NCBI GenBank assembly: GCA_030848705.1
Contig: CM061243.1
Location: forward strand, 637,501 to 701,500
Reading direction: 5' to 3'
Source: Heracleum sosnowskyi
Taxonomy: Eukaryota > Streptophyta > Magnoliopsida > Apiales > Apiaceae
DNA: 64,000 nucleotides
Shown: positions 44,883-56,938 of the stretch, piece after piece
How the letters are laid out: every line of letters begins with the position of its first letter
Position numbering within the stretch: the first letter of the stretch is position 1
Notes under the pieces: model-generated
Databases searched by the model: none
Seen by the model: the letters and a program-made list of their open reading frames with translations, nothing else
Told to the model about the DNA's origin: nothing
Program-made: the position numbers and the translations under genes

Positions 44883-47615
44883 CTAAGCTTGAGGAGTATC
44901 CTCATTAGTTTCTTGAATGGGCTGAGATTCCAGTTCGGGCTGAGCCTCGGCTGCGATGCGAGCCCTCTCTGCAGCCTCCTCCTCCATCTCTTTTCGAAGC
45001 TTTCCAGCATAATTGACAGTGGCTGCACCCAAAGGACTCCAATCGAACTCAGGGACCTTCGACATGAAGCCCTTCATGAAGTTCTTGGATCCTAGGGCCT
45101 GTGCGTCCTTGACCTCATCAGCCCGGCTCACTTCTAACATTGAGAGCTTGGCCTCGAATTCAGCATTTTGGGCAGCCATCTTAGCTTCGGCCTCGGCAAC
45201 TTGGGTTTTCAGAGAATCGATCTCAGAAGTAGCATCAGTTAGGGCATTTGAATGCTCATTCTTCATTTTTTCCACAAGTGCTTTGGACTCACGGAGGTCC
45301 TTCTCAAGACTTGTGGTCGCATCAAGAATGCTTTGCTTTGACTCCTCGACCAAGGCCACATTTGCCCTCCTCGCTTCGTCTAGCTTACCCTTTAAAATCC
45401 TGTTATCTTTGTCAAGGCGAGCATAAGCTTGACCCATAGAGCGAAGCTCCCTATGTCTGTTGATTTGCCTTATAAACACCTCGGCTGTAGCCTTGGTGAG
45501 GGCATCATTGTTTGCCTCAAACGAGCCCGAGGTCCATGCCCTTATATCACTCTCAGAAACGTGTGGGGCTCCAAGACGAACTAGAGTACTCGCCACGACG
45601 TTTCCTTGAGGATTTGGGGGGAGATCTTTGTGAGCCCGCTTCACAACATCGAGCTCAGGAACAGAGTCCCTGACATGCTTGTTCTTTCTTTTAAGCGGAG
45701 AGGCCCCTCCAGTGGCCAAATATTCAGTAAGAGTGGTCCTGAGCTGGGAGGGGGTCTCTTTGGATTTAGCTTTGTTCGAGCCTCCTGCTTGCGAGCCGGT
45801 CTGGCTGGCAGAAGGGACGGTGCGAGCCTGGACCTCTTGCTCGTCCAGAAAAGGAGGAGGAGAAATTGCCAATTCTGAAAATAAAACGAGGACAAAAGAG
45901 TTAGTAAATATACAATGAATAAAGATGCCAGAGTAAAGTAATGATGCGAGCTGAGGGCTCGCATCGAATGAAGCCTACCTTTTCTTTTTCTTTTAGATTT
46001 TTTGCTAGGGGTCAACCTAGTCCCTTCTTTCAAGAAACCGTACTCGACAAGGTTAGCAGTTGAAATTAACTTTTTAATGTTTCGTTCTGAGACGGGAATC
46101 TTTAGAAGGTTATCAGCGTTAACCTTCTCTTGTCCCTGTAAAGGTGTCCTCACGGGGGTTCTGAATAAATAGAAAATAAACTGTAAGAACGATGCGAGCT
46201 CAAAGAGCGATGCGAGGTAACAAAGAAACGATACGAGCTCAAAAGAAATACTCACCAGGATCGTAGTAAAAATGAGTTTGAACTCGGGGAACTTCATGAA
46301 CATAGAAGAAGGGGTCCTTCCATTTTCCTGAGTTGCTTGGGCCCCCGTAGATTAATTTTTTCTTATTGTAGTAAGGCCATACAGAGAGGTAGAAATAGCC
46401 GAACTCGGCTGAATGTTTTAAATTCAAGAAATATCCCAATTGCCTAGCGGTGAGAGTTGGGTAGCCTTGTTTTTTTGTAAAGAATATACAAAGCAATGGC
46501 AGACCTGTACCCGTTAGGGTTAATCTGTAACGGTGCGAGCCCATAATACTCCAAGACCTCTTGAATGAAAGGATGGAGGGGTGCAGAAACGCCCAGCTTC
46601 AACAAGAAAGATGAAAGGACCATGCGAGGTGCCCGTCCTCCATTTTCTGGATGATTAAAATGATAACACCTCATATGCGGTGCGGGCAGGATAATACGAC
46701 CCTCTGGCCTAAACTGCTCCACGAGGTCGCGTAGAGAGTCCTCAGTCATCGAGGTAGACATGTCCCGGCAAGCTAAAATCTTACCATCCTCATGGAAAGC
46801 AGACGAGCTCTCATCGCCATCAGGAATTATTCGCTTCTTAAGAAAGACCACCCCTTCGAGCTCGGGCTGTTTGACAGGTTCGTATGGAACAGGAGACGGT
46901 TCGGGGACGTAGGCGTAATTACAAAAATCAACCTCTTTTGATACATCTGCTATTTCTTCGCTAGCAGGTCTGTCAAAGGACCAGTGTGAACTGGTATCCT
47001 CATCTTCGTCATCTTGGTCAAACTCATCTTGAGAAGATACGATGCGAGCCACAGCTTTGCCCTTACGTTTGGCATAAAATGCGCTCCCTAAAGAGTTATC
47101 TGTGGACGACTCTGAAATCTCAATAGGAACATGAGCAGAATCTTGGCCGAGGCGAAGCTTTGACTTTCTTTCTTGAAGCAATTGATTGATGCGAGCATTA
47201 GCCTCCTCTTCACTCATAGGTGGTAATGGACGACTGAAAAGATCATCAAGATCAAACGAACTGGGGACACTTGGTCCTGTCTTCTTGTTTCTCCATGAGT
47301 AAAGATTTTTCTCCCTATTATAATCTTCTGGCGTGGAGTTGGGATCGAGCTGAAGTCCCAAAGAACTGGAGCCACTAGCTCGCATCGCACTTTCTACCCG
47401 TGCGATGTTGGCAGCCCCTTCAGGAGTGATGGCTGAATTGGGAGAGATGGGTTGGCTTAGGCGACCCGAGATAGATGTCAATTCGCGCTGGAACTCCTTG
47501 GAACCCCTGAGCTCGGGAGGATACTGATTCAAGGGAGATGGAGTGGCAGAAGAACGAGCCGGCTCGGGGTGTTATTGAGCGAACCGGCAGATGGAGAAGG
47601 GGTCGCACTCGACAT
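44883..47615 (-). pseudogene. Antisense spliced gene of the Tat element (PF04195-like plus coiled coil)
   Basis: Minus strand. ATG at 47615 follows an AG acceptor. Proposed exons: 47615-46256, 46160-45979, 45873-44883, with GT/AG borders (GTGAGT; TTCAG; GTAGGC; TTTTCAG). Exon 1 carries a Ser/acidic region, then LLKLGVSAPLHPFIQEVLEY and YGLAPLQINPNGYRSAIALY. This resembles the 'putative gypsy-type transposon' domain (PF04195), continuing after a frameshift near 46470 with ARQLGYFLNLKHS. The last exon has a coiled-coil region (LDEARRANVALVEESK, SLKTQVAEAEAKMAAQNAEF). Frame breaks near 47570 and 46470, and a one-base phase mismatch at the first coding junction, show it is damaged. Such antisense frames occur in other Tat elements; function unknown. 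Confidence 0.75.
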
Positions 47616-47896
47616 CTGAAAAAGATGGTGGGAATTAGTGTGTGCCCCTAAAAATAAGAAGAAAGAAAGTATTAAAAAATCCTAAGTGTTCTCGCCTCGC
47701 TTGGACAATTGGGACTGCTGTTCGATACGAACAGAGGCCTCGTTTTCGTGTGGTACCAGGTTCAGCTCGAACCGTGGTATGAGTTCGCTTCGATGAAGGA
47801 ACTCAGTTCGCAACTCTATAAGTTCGAACAAACATATATTATACAAACATAAAAAACATAAAGGAAAGTAATCCTAAAGATTAAAATGCTTACTTT

Positions 47897-48061
47897 GTGA
47901 AGAACTGGTGGATGAACTTGAAGAATTCGAGGAGGATGCGGACGAACGCCGGGAAGTTATGATAATTCTCACCGTGGTTGATCCTTGAGCAAAATTGGGC
48001 AGAGTTTCCTTACTGTTTTTGATAGAATGAGTTTATGAAATGAAATTCTGAGGTATTTATA
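47897..48061 (-). promoter_or_regulatory. Promoter, leader exon and donor of the antisense gene
   Basis: TATAAATA on the minus strand at 48061-48054 is followed by an ATG-free leader to about 47894. A donor (CAAA/GTAAGC) at 47893 pairs with the acceptor at 47616 just before the ATG. It lies less than 300 bp from the 3' LTR and is transcribed away from it. Confidence 0.6.
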
Positions 48062-48277
48062 GAGGATATGAGAGGGAATATAAGAGACACGTGTCCAAAT
48101 TTGAATGGACGGCACGTCTTTTTATGAACAGCTGTCAAAACGGTTGGATGAACGCGCGTCTGATAAGTAGTAAGCAAATTGGATGCTATGCGAGCTGTAT
48201 GTTATGCGAACTGGGAATTGAGCTCGCATCGTGTTATTTGAAGCAAATGAAAAATTCCTTATTTAAGATTACTAAGG

Positions 48278-48293
48278 AATTTTGGGGGGTAGT
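48278..48293 (+). other. Polypurine tract
   Basis: AATTTTGGGGGGTAGT immediately precedes the 3' LTR TGTTATACTGG, the normal plus-strand priming site. Confidence 0.85.
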
Positions 48294-49150
48294 TGTTATA
48301 CTGGATTTTCGGTAATGGGCCCTGGACAGGTCCCTAAGTGATTTGGGCCTAGGGATTGGGCTATGATTTGGGAAGATTGGTGTGGACTGGAATTAGGGCT
48401 CGTATCGTGAAGTTATGTTGAGCCCAAAATCCTTCTAAGTATGGTGGGCTCACTTCGTTAAAAAGAGTTTTGGGCTCTCTTCCTTATGAGTTCATTTTGA
48501 TGAGCTCGCTTCGTTATTTATACCATAAGCTTATGGGCTCTCACCATTATGAAGTAATGGGCTCGTGGTACTTGTCAGAAATAAGAATATTTGAACATAG
48601 GTGAGCTCGCACCACTTGAACTTTGAAAGGGTAATTTTCATATGTTTTATGCGATGCGAGCCTGGCCAGCTCGCATCGTGGGTGAAGCCCAATATATGGA
48701 AATTCCCATTTATGGAATGTAACTTGGTTGACACGGGACAGACCTGCAATCACGGGAAGAAATGCGGAGATGCCGCGAGATTGTAGGAAAATGTGTGACG
48801 ACCGGACTATTTATGGGAACATGGAGAGGATTGATAATCCTTGGGACTATTTATGGGAATATGAAGTGGATTGATAATCCTTGAACTATTTATGGGAACA
48901 TAAATCCTGACTATTTTATGGGCTTGGGCTGAATGGGCTTATTCAATGACTTGTTCTCCAAGAACTACGTGAGGCTTGATCCCTATATAAAGGGGTACGT
49001 AGGCACCTTGTATGATACACAATTGACACTCGGCAAGAGCAAGAGAAAAAACCCATTCTCTATTCAATTTCTGAGGAGTCATCATACAAGTCCAGCCACA
49101 ACTTTCCATAAACCTCCAACACACTGTTGTACGAAATTCTCCTAACAACA
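48294..49150 (+). repeat. 3' LTR of the gypsy element (857 bp)
   Basis: Same sequence as the 5' LTR minus one ~40-bp internal unit. TATATAAA is at 48984-48991. It ends CCTAACAACA, followed by GCATC. Confidence 0.95.
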
Positions 49151-49446
49151 GCATCATTATTCTAATAAATTTATAAGCAAACAAATAACAAACACCTTTT
49201 TGGACACCCAGCCCATCATCATAACTTCTTTACAAAATATAGGGATATGTACCATAATGAGATTCAAATACATATCAGATGAAAACATGGTTAAAGGGAA
49301 AAATTTATGCAGAGTATGTTAGTCAGCCCCTCTACTTCACTCAAATGACACACTAATTACAAATTTATAACAAATTACTGTATTATAAACATTAAGAAAA
49401 ATCAAAACATGTTTACCTTGGTGTTACAAAAAAAAAACATATTTAC

Positions 49447-49535
49447 CTTTAAGCGGCGAGAATTAAAATCTCCCCTTCAAGCATTCTAGCCACTTAGCAC
49501 AATTTGTGTACCACTAGCATCAAATCTCATCGAAA
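49447..49535 (-). other. Possible captured exon in the CACTA
   Basis: The minus strand between acceptor TTTTGTTGCAG and donor TTAAAG/GTAAAT reads MRFDASGTQIVLSG and, after a frame change, VARMLEGEILILAA. Splice sites are good and the reading is protein-like. The first part vaguely recalls a WD-repeat strand; I would not name a family. Confidence 0.35.
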
Positions 49536-50639
49536 CTGCAACAAAATTAAGAACATGCCTAATTTTAACATTCTTATGTAACAATACATGTGGGTGAGTG
49601 TGTATTCTATTATAAAGAGAAGATTTACATTTTCGAACATAATTGTAAAACTTAAACTACAAAAAAAAAAAATTGACTTATCCTGAATTGAATTCCAGAT
49701 ACCCAACTTGTACATATCCATCTTGTTCAAATATAACTGAAAGAAGAAGAGTGAAAGGAACGATTATGATATAAAAAAATTTGGGGTTTCCACCTACCAT
49801 AAAAGGTCCCTGAGATAAGAACGAGGAAGTTTTGTTTTCGAGTCCATCATGTCGACCTACGTGTGAATGACAATACTATCGGCTATCTTATTAAATTTTA
49901 AATACTTTTGAATCCAGCTCCAAATATTTTGAAATTAATTTTTTGCGCGTCATTTTTCAGAAATTTCATTTTAGCCGCCTAAAACTTGTAGTTAGAAAAT
50001 GCGAGGTGAACCTTTTTTAATATAAAGTACAAATATTTAATGAGAAAATATTTATTCTAAAAATATTACCAAAATGCAAATTCAGTTTTTCGATGAAATT
50101 ATCACTGGTTTGGTTTTTCGATGAAATATGAGTAAATACATATTTTATTTTTAAAATTAAACTTAAAAATTTGTATATTTGAAGTTTTTTATATGTATAC
50201 TCATTTTGTAATTTTGAAAATATATCAATTTTTAGAAAAATATTTGCAAAAATAGAGTTTGAAATTTACAAGTTGCAGCTATTTGCAATTAACATCAACA
50301 AAACCAACTACAAATCACGAATGCAACTTTAAAAAGTTTGTGATCACAATCATTTTTATTTGTATAGTAGGTTGTTGAACAAGATTAAATCAAATTCAAA
50401 TGTAACCAAAATCAATCCGAAATGCAACCAAAAGTAACTTTAATTATTTTTTCAGAAAAAAAAAAGCGAATTGCATTTGGATGTTTTGGTTTATTTTTGT
50501 AAATATTTTTAAAACATTGTAAAATCGCAAAAAAAAACTTCAAAAATTGATATTTTAGTAATTTCTTTTAATTAACTAATGAATTGTACAACATTAACCA
50601 TAATAAATATATATGAAATTATTATTTCTAAATTAATCT
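49536..50639. other. CACTA interior, no gene recognised
   Basis: AT-rich. A second protein-like minus-strand piece (about 49735-49683, FEQDGYVQVGYLEFNSG) may belong with the exon at 49447. Confidence 0.35.
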
Positions 50640-52767
50640 AACTTTTACATTATAAATAATAAATACTAACTAGCTTATTACCTTTTTATCATTAAAACAC
50701 TTTTTTTTAACAAAATTTATTCTTTTTTCAAAAATATCACAGGAAATTATATTGATATTAAAACATATTACCTTTTATAATAAATAATAAAATAATATAA
50801 AAATAGTAACTAAGTGATTGCCTTTTATCATTAAAACACTTTTTTGTAACAAAATTTACGGTTTTCGATAATTTATTCTATTTAATAAATAATAAAATAA
50901 TATAAAAATAGTAACTAGCAGATTGTTTTTTACCATTAAAACACTTTTTGTAACAAAATTTACTCATTTTTCAAAAATATCACGGTAATTACATTGAAAT
51001 TAAAACATATTACATTTTATAATAAATAATAAAATAATATAAAAATAGTAATTAGTTGATTGTCTTTTATCTTTAAAACACATTTTTTGTAACAAAATCT
51101 ACTCCTTTTTTCAAAAATATAACGGACAATTACGATTAATTTAAAACATACCATTAATAATAAATAATATAAAAATACTAACTAGTTTATTACTTTTTAT
51201 CATTAAAACACTTTTTTTAACAAAATCTACTCTTTTTCCAAAAATATCACGGGAAATTATCTTGATATTAAAACATATTATCTTTTATAATAAATAATAA
51301 AATAATATAAAAATAATAACTAGTTGATTGCCTTTTATCATTAAAATACTTTTTTCTAACAAAATCTAAAACATTGAAAGTTTTGGTTTTCGGTACTTTT
51401 TCTAATTAATAAATTAATAATATAATCAAGATTCGGGAAAGTTTTATTCTACATTAATATTTCATTATATTTTATTACATAAAAATCAAATAATATTGAA
51501 ATTTAATAAAAAAAAATTAAATGTGGGATCTAATTTGTTTAAATTTAGGATAGAGTGCTACAAATATACTTAACGAAACCTACTACAAATCAAATCTTTT
51601 ATGGAATTGTATTATCGTCAAGTTACCAAAATAGTAACTAGATGATTGACTTTTATAATTAAATTTTTTTTTTCTAACAAAATCTACTCCTTTTCCAAAA
51701 ATATCATTACAATTATCTTTAAATTAAAATATATTACCTTTTATATTTGTTATTACTAAAATCTATGTTTTCCAAAAATATGAAATGCGATCCTTACTTA
51801 TTTATTTTAAAACCTATTTTAATACTCTATTTAATAAATAATAAAATAATATAAAAATAGTAACTAACTGGTTGTCTTTTATAATTAAAAAAAATCTAAC
51901 AAAATCTACCCCTTTTCCAAAAATATCACGACAATTACCTTTAAATTAAAACATAATATCTTTTATATTTGTTATCACTAAAATCTCTATTTTCCAAAAA
52001 TATGAGGTGCAATCCTTACTTATTTATTTTAAAATCTATTTTAATACTCTATTTAATAAATAATAAAATAATATAAAAATATTAATTAACTGATTGCCTT
52101 TTATAATTAAAACTTTTTTTTCTAACAAAATCTACTTTTTTCCAAAAATATCACGGGCAATTACCTTTAAATTAAAATATATTACCTTTTATATTTGTTA
52201 TCACTAAAATCTCTCTTTTCCAAAAATATCAAGTCCCTTACTTATATATTTTAAAACTTATTTTAATACTTTTAATTATTTAAAAAAAACTTACCTATTT
52301 TAACAAGTGAACGTATTTTTTTAACAAATACAATTAATATAATTAAAACACATCTAAAAATATTATAGGTAGTTATTTTTTTTTTAATTAAAACATGTTA
52401 GTTTTCTTATTTGTACTTATTTTAACATGTCAACGTATTTTATTAATAAATTCAAGTAATATAATTAAAACACTTCTAAAAATATCACGGACAATTACTT
52501 TTTTTTAATTAAAACATGTTAGATTTTCTATATTTCCTTATTATTAATATTATTTTATTATAAATTAATATTAATAATACCTCATTTATCTTCATCAGCC
52601 CCATATGTATTTTTTAATATTTTTTTACGTTCCAATTAATATTTAAGTTTCTCATTTTATAATTTATCATATTAATTTTTATTTTTATTTTAATATTTTC
52701 CATTCACATTAAATTTTTTAGTTTATTATTTTTTAAGGCTCGTGCCTTTCACCGGTTATAGGCTAGT
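50640..52767 (+). repeat. Array of ~9 Helitron-like modules, forward orientation
   Basis: TTTTATCATTAAAACAC-type blocks followed by CCAAAAATATCACGGG recur at about 50691, 50830, 50935, 51072, 51202, 51340, 51660, 51884 and 52106. Spacing is 105-139 bases early and ~222 bases later. The array ends CTAGT at 52763-52767 followed by T, a Helitron-type 3' end. Confidence 0.75.
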
Positions 52768-52948
52768 TTATTTTAAAACGTATTTTAATGCTTTTCATTA
52801 TTTAAAAAAACTTACCTATTTTAATATGCCAACGTATTTTTTTAACAAATACAATTAATATAATTAAAACAATTCTGAAAATATCACGGGCAGTTACTTT
52901 TTTTAAAATTAAAACATGTTAACTTTTCTATTTGTCCTTATTATTAAT
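52768..52948. other. Spacer between opposed module arrays
   Basis: AT-rich, still containing one forward-type ATATCACGGGCAGTTA unit. Confidence 0.5.
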
Positions 52949-55158
52949 ACTAGCTTAAAACTCGTGCGATGCACGAATTGTTATTAATAATTATTATTTT
53001 TATTATTTATGTTTTAATATTTTATTAATTTGCATTTGTTAAAAAAATAAGTAGGCGTGTTAAACTTTTTTAAATAATTAAAAGTATTAAAATAAATTAA
53101 TAACTGTTTATCCGTGATATTTTTGGAAAGGTATGGGTCTTCGTAAGGAAAAATAGAAAAAATAACATGTTTTATCTGAAAAGGTAAGTGCCCGTAATTA
53201 AAAGTATTTAAATAGGTTTCAAAATAAATAAGTAGGGATTTGCCCGGGATATTTTTGGAAAATGAGGGTTTTTAGTAAGGAAAAATAGAAAGAGTAACCT
53301 GTTTTAGTTGAAAATGATAATTGCCGGTGATTATTTTTAGAAAAATAGAGGATTTTGTTAGAAAAAATAGAAAAAATAATGTATTTTAGCTGAAAAGATA
53401 GTTGGTTATAAAAATGTTATTATTTAATAATAATTTCTTTAGAAAATGAAAAAATTGAAAAAATAACATGTTTCAGCTGAAAAAGTGCTCATAATTAAAA
53501 GTATTAAAATAGATTTTAATACTTTTAATTAGTAAAATAAAAAAATAGATTTTTAAAATAAATAAGTAAGGGTTTGCCCGTGATATTTTTGGAAAATGGG
53601 GGTTTTAATAAGAAAAAATAGAAAGAGTAACATGTTTTTGTTAAAAAAGATATCCGCACGTGTTTTTTTTTTAGAAAAAGAGAAGATTTTGTTAGAATAA
53701 AAATAAAAAAAAGGTAATGTATTTTAGCTGAAAAGGTAATTGGTTATAAATAATGTTATTATTTAGTGATAATTTTAAAAAAAATAAGTAATGGCAATTA
53801 AATAAAATCACTAAGTACCGATCGTCCGTCCATCCGACTACCAAACTTTTAATGTTTCGTCTTTAATAATATAGCTTAAAACCCGTGCGATGCATGAATT
53901 ATTTTTAATAATTGTTAATTTTATTATTTATATTTTATATTTTATTAATTGCATTTGTTAAAAAAAATAAGTAGGCGTGTTAAATATTTTTAAATAATTA
54001 AAAGTATTAAAATAGATTTTAAAATAAATAAGTAACAGTTTTCCCGTGATATTTTGGAAAAAGAGGGGTTTTAGTAAGAAAAATAGAAAGTAACATGTTT
54101 TCGTTGAATTTTAAAATATAAAAGTAACGATTTGCCCGTGATATTTTTGAAAAAAAGAGGGGTTTTGGTAAGAAAAATACAAAAGGTGACATGTTTTAGT
54201 TAAGAAAGATAATTGTTAATTAAAATTATTAAAATAGATTTTAAAGTAAATAAGCAAGGGTTTGTCCGTGATATAATTGGAAAAGTAGAGATTTTAGTAA
54301 GGAAAATAGAAAATATAACATGTTTTAGCCGAAAAAGGTAACTGCCCTTGATTTTTCTAGAAAAAGAGGGGTGATATATTTGAGAAATGAGGGATTTTAG
54401 TAAAGTAAATAAAAAAAGTAACATGTTTTAGCTGAAAATGAAATTGCTCGTGATTTTTTTAGAAAAAAATGGTAATGCATTTTAACCGAAAGGGTAACTG
54501 ATTATAATAATTAAATAAACAATTAAATAAGGCAAGTACCGTACCAAAAAAACGGGTACCAACATTTTCAATGTTTCGTCTTAAATAATATAGTATAGAT
54601 AGATAGATAGATTTATAATATTAGTATTTTATGCTACTAAATGGAATAGTTCGTGATATTTTTGAGGTTTTAGTTAAGAGAAGTATTAGTTATGAAATAT
54701 AAAAATGAATATACGTTTTGGAAAAAAAATCTAATCGGTTAGTCATTAATAATTATAATATTATTATTTTATTTTATTAAATAGATATGTTCGTGATATT
54801 TTTGGAAAATGAGAGGTTTTAGTTAGGAAAAATAGAAAAGTAGAAATTTTAGTTAGAAAATATAAAAAAGAATATATAATTTGGCTAAAAAAGGTAATGA
54901 GTTAGTTATTAGCAATTATAACTTTATTATGTTATTTTAGTAAATGAAATTGCTTGCAATATTTTTGGAAAATGAGATGTTTTAGTTAGGAAAAATAGAA
55001 AAGATATTCTATATAATAATTTTAATATTTTATCTAACGGTTCTCATCGATTTGATCAAAAATATCTAACAGCTATGAATTGAGTGACTAGACTACAAAA
55101 ACTTTCACGACCATACTACAAAACTTTCAATGTTTCGTCTTTAATAATATAGTATAGA
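52949..55158 (-). mobile_element. Head-to-tail Helitron cluster, reverse orientation
   Basis: Minus-strand 3' end: hairpin TCGTGC/GCACGA then AAGCTAGT at 52949, next base T. 5' ends TCTATACTATATT lie at 54599 and 55158. A degenerate 3'/5' junction is at about 53865-53872. Internal modules (CCGTGATATTTTTGG...GTAACATGTTTT) are the reverse complement of those at 50640-52767. At least two, probably three, units are joined head to tail; none codes for protein. Confidence 0.7.
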
Positions 55159-55647
55159 TTATTTTATTATTTATTAAAATAATATTAATAATAAGGACAA
55201 ATTGAAAAGTTAATATGTTTTAATTAAAAAAATTAATTGTCCGTGATATTTTCAGAAGTGTTTTATTATTATTTATTAAAATAATATTAATAATGTCGCA
55301 TTTATCTTACTCACCCAATTTGTATTAAATTTTTTTTTTTATATTACAATAAATATCTAAATATCTAATTTTATAATTTATCATATTAATTTTTAATTGG
55401 GTTATATATTTTGATATTAAGTTAACTATATTATTAATTAAAGATTAATGTAAATAGGTAATAACCAGCTCATCACGGTTACAATCCGGTACCAGTACAT
55501 GAGTTGGCCCCTCTTTTCGCCGGGAATGGAGAGATAAGTTGATGCATGCTGGAAAGATTGGGCTATAAATTTGGATCCCATCCTTATCATAATGTGATGA
55601 CGTGGTGGTTTAATCGAACAAACAAAGAATATCATGTTAATAATTTA
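55159..55647. other. CACTA interior, no gene recognised
   Basis: AT-rich, with another ATTGTCCGTGATATTT module near 55228. A minus-strand frame (55635-55438) has no recognised domain. Confidence 0.4.
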
Positions 55648-55858
55648 CTCCCTCTGTCCCATTTTTTATTGTTCACCATAAAAAACCCACCTTTTATTCA
55701 ATCATATGAAATAAAGTGATAGTTACCAAAAAGTTGTATTGCTTTTCATAAAAATTGACATAATTAACACATAATTTACCATATAAACTAAAAGTGGACA
55801 ACAATTTTGGGACGAATGAAAAAAGAAATTCTGGACAATAAAACTGGGACGGAGGGAG
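55648..55858. mobile_element. Stowaway-type MITE (Tc1/mariner), 211 bp
   Basis: Ends CTCCCTCTGTCCCA and TGGGACGGAGGGAG are inverted repeats with one mismatch, flanked by TA on both sides (55646-55647, 55859-55860). This is the classic plant Stowaway signature. Confidence 0.93.
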
Positions 55859-55860
55859 TA

Positions 55861-56850
55861 TAATTTTACAGTACTGAATTAAAAAAATAAATGTTCCTTG
55901 CTAATATTATTGGTAATAACTAATTAATAGAGGTCTTACGGCCTTGTTAATACTTTTTTCTAATGAAAAAAAATTACTATTGAATACAAGAAAAACTAAA
56001 AAATTTCAACACTGTATAAATATTAATAAACAGAACATAATCGTAATTAGAGTTTATGCATGAAAATTTAGAAGACCCAAATTTTATTACAAAATATCCG
56101 ACTTACATGTTAGTTTTTAACAGTACCAAGTTTCGTGACATTCGATCCAACACACCGATAAATATAAATATAGTGTCATTAATATATAAATGGTACGATG
56201 ATGTGTTAGTGCATGGTTGAGTATATTAAAAAAGTTGAGTTATATCAATAAGTGTTGATAATTGGATAAATTATTAGGTGTTTGGATAAATTTACTTATA
56301 AGTTAGTTACAAATTTGTTAATTTACATTTTAAAAATAATTATCAAATACAATGAGCTAAATACATACATTTTAAATTAAAAAACATTTAAAAACACAAA
56401 TATAAAAATATGAAATATTAAAAGACAAAGAAATCAAGCAATAAGTCAATAAAATTAAGAAAAATATACGTAGTTACTAAAATTCAACTTATAAATATAT
56501 AAATTATAAGTTGATTTATAAATTGGATTGACAAATAACCTTCTTAAACTATTACGAATTTATAAACTATAAGTTAGCTTATAAACCATTAGCCAAACAG
56601 ATCCTTAATTTATTTGGTCTAACTTAATTTGCAATTGGAAATGAGTATATAAGATTTGCCATGTCATCTTATACATACAAAATAATTTTGTTATTTTAAA
56701 ACTATGAAAAAAGGTGGAAGAGTTGGCCTGTAAAACCAAAAACATTCCCGCTAAAATATCATGTAGACGCTAGACAACTATGACCCATCCTTTTCACTTT
56801 GTTGCAATCCGAGAAAACGTAATGTTTAGGTACCAATTTATTTTATAGAT
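55861..56850. other. CACTA right interior, no gene recognised
   Basis: AT-rich. No transposase-like frame on either strand. Confidence 0.5.
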
Positions 56851-56938
56851 TCTTATTGGTAGCTAAATGTTAGTTTTACCTACTAATACGTATTGGTAGA
56901 TAAAATATTGGTAGATAAATATCTAATTTCTTGTAGTG

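Larger units (their letters stand above)
37016..49150 (+). mobile_element. Ty3/gypsy Tat-lineage LTR retrotransposon, 12.1 kb, defective
   Basis: Order: 5' LTR, primer site, gag, protease, RT, RNase H, second RNase H of archaeal type, integrase, then about 4 kb holding an antisense spliced gene, polypurine tract and 3' LTR. A second RNase H before integrase and a large extra 3' region with antisense frames are features of the plant Tat group (Grande, Retand and relatives). gag-pol carries at least two frameshifts and two nonsense codons. The LTRs differ by only about 1% by eye, so insertion was recent. It is nested inside the CACTA element. Confidence 0.93.
35916..56938. mobile_element. 21-kb non-autonomous CACTA (En/Spm-type) transposon
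   Basis: It starts CACTACAAGAAATTTGATC and ends with the inverted CACTACAAGAAATTAGATA; about 32 terminal bases are inverted repeats with two mismatches. It is flanked by ATA at 35913-35915 and 56939-56941. The unoccupied site with a single ATA is in the tandem copy at 32965-32967. Subterminal ATTGGTAG[A/G/C]TAAA repeats occur at 35972, 36017, 36068, 56855, 56892 and 56907. No CACTA transposase (TNP2/DDE) frame is visible, so it needs a partner. Its interior carries a Tat retrotransposon, Helitron-like arrays, a Stowaway MITE and possible gene fragments. Confidence 0.95.

Noticed and set aside
44889..45918. Several + strand frames over the antisense exons
   Set aside because: They are mirror frames of the minus-strand coiled-coil gene, which has splice sites and a domain; the + frames have neither.
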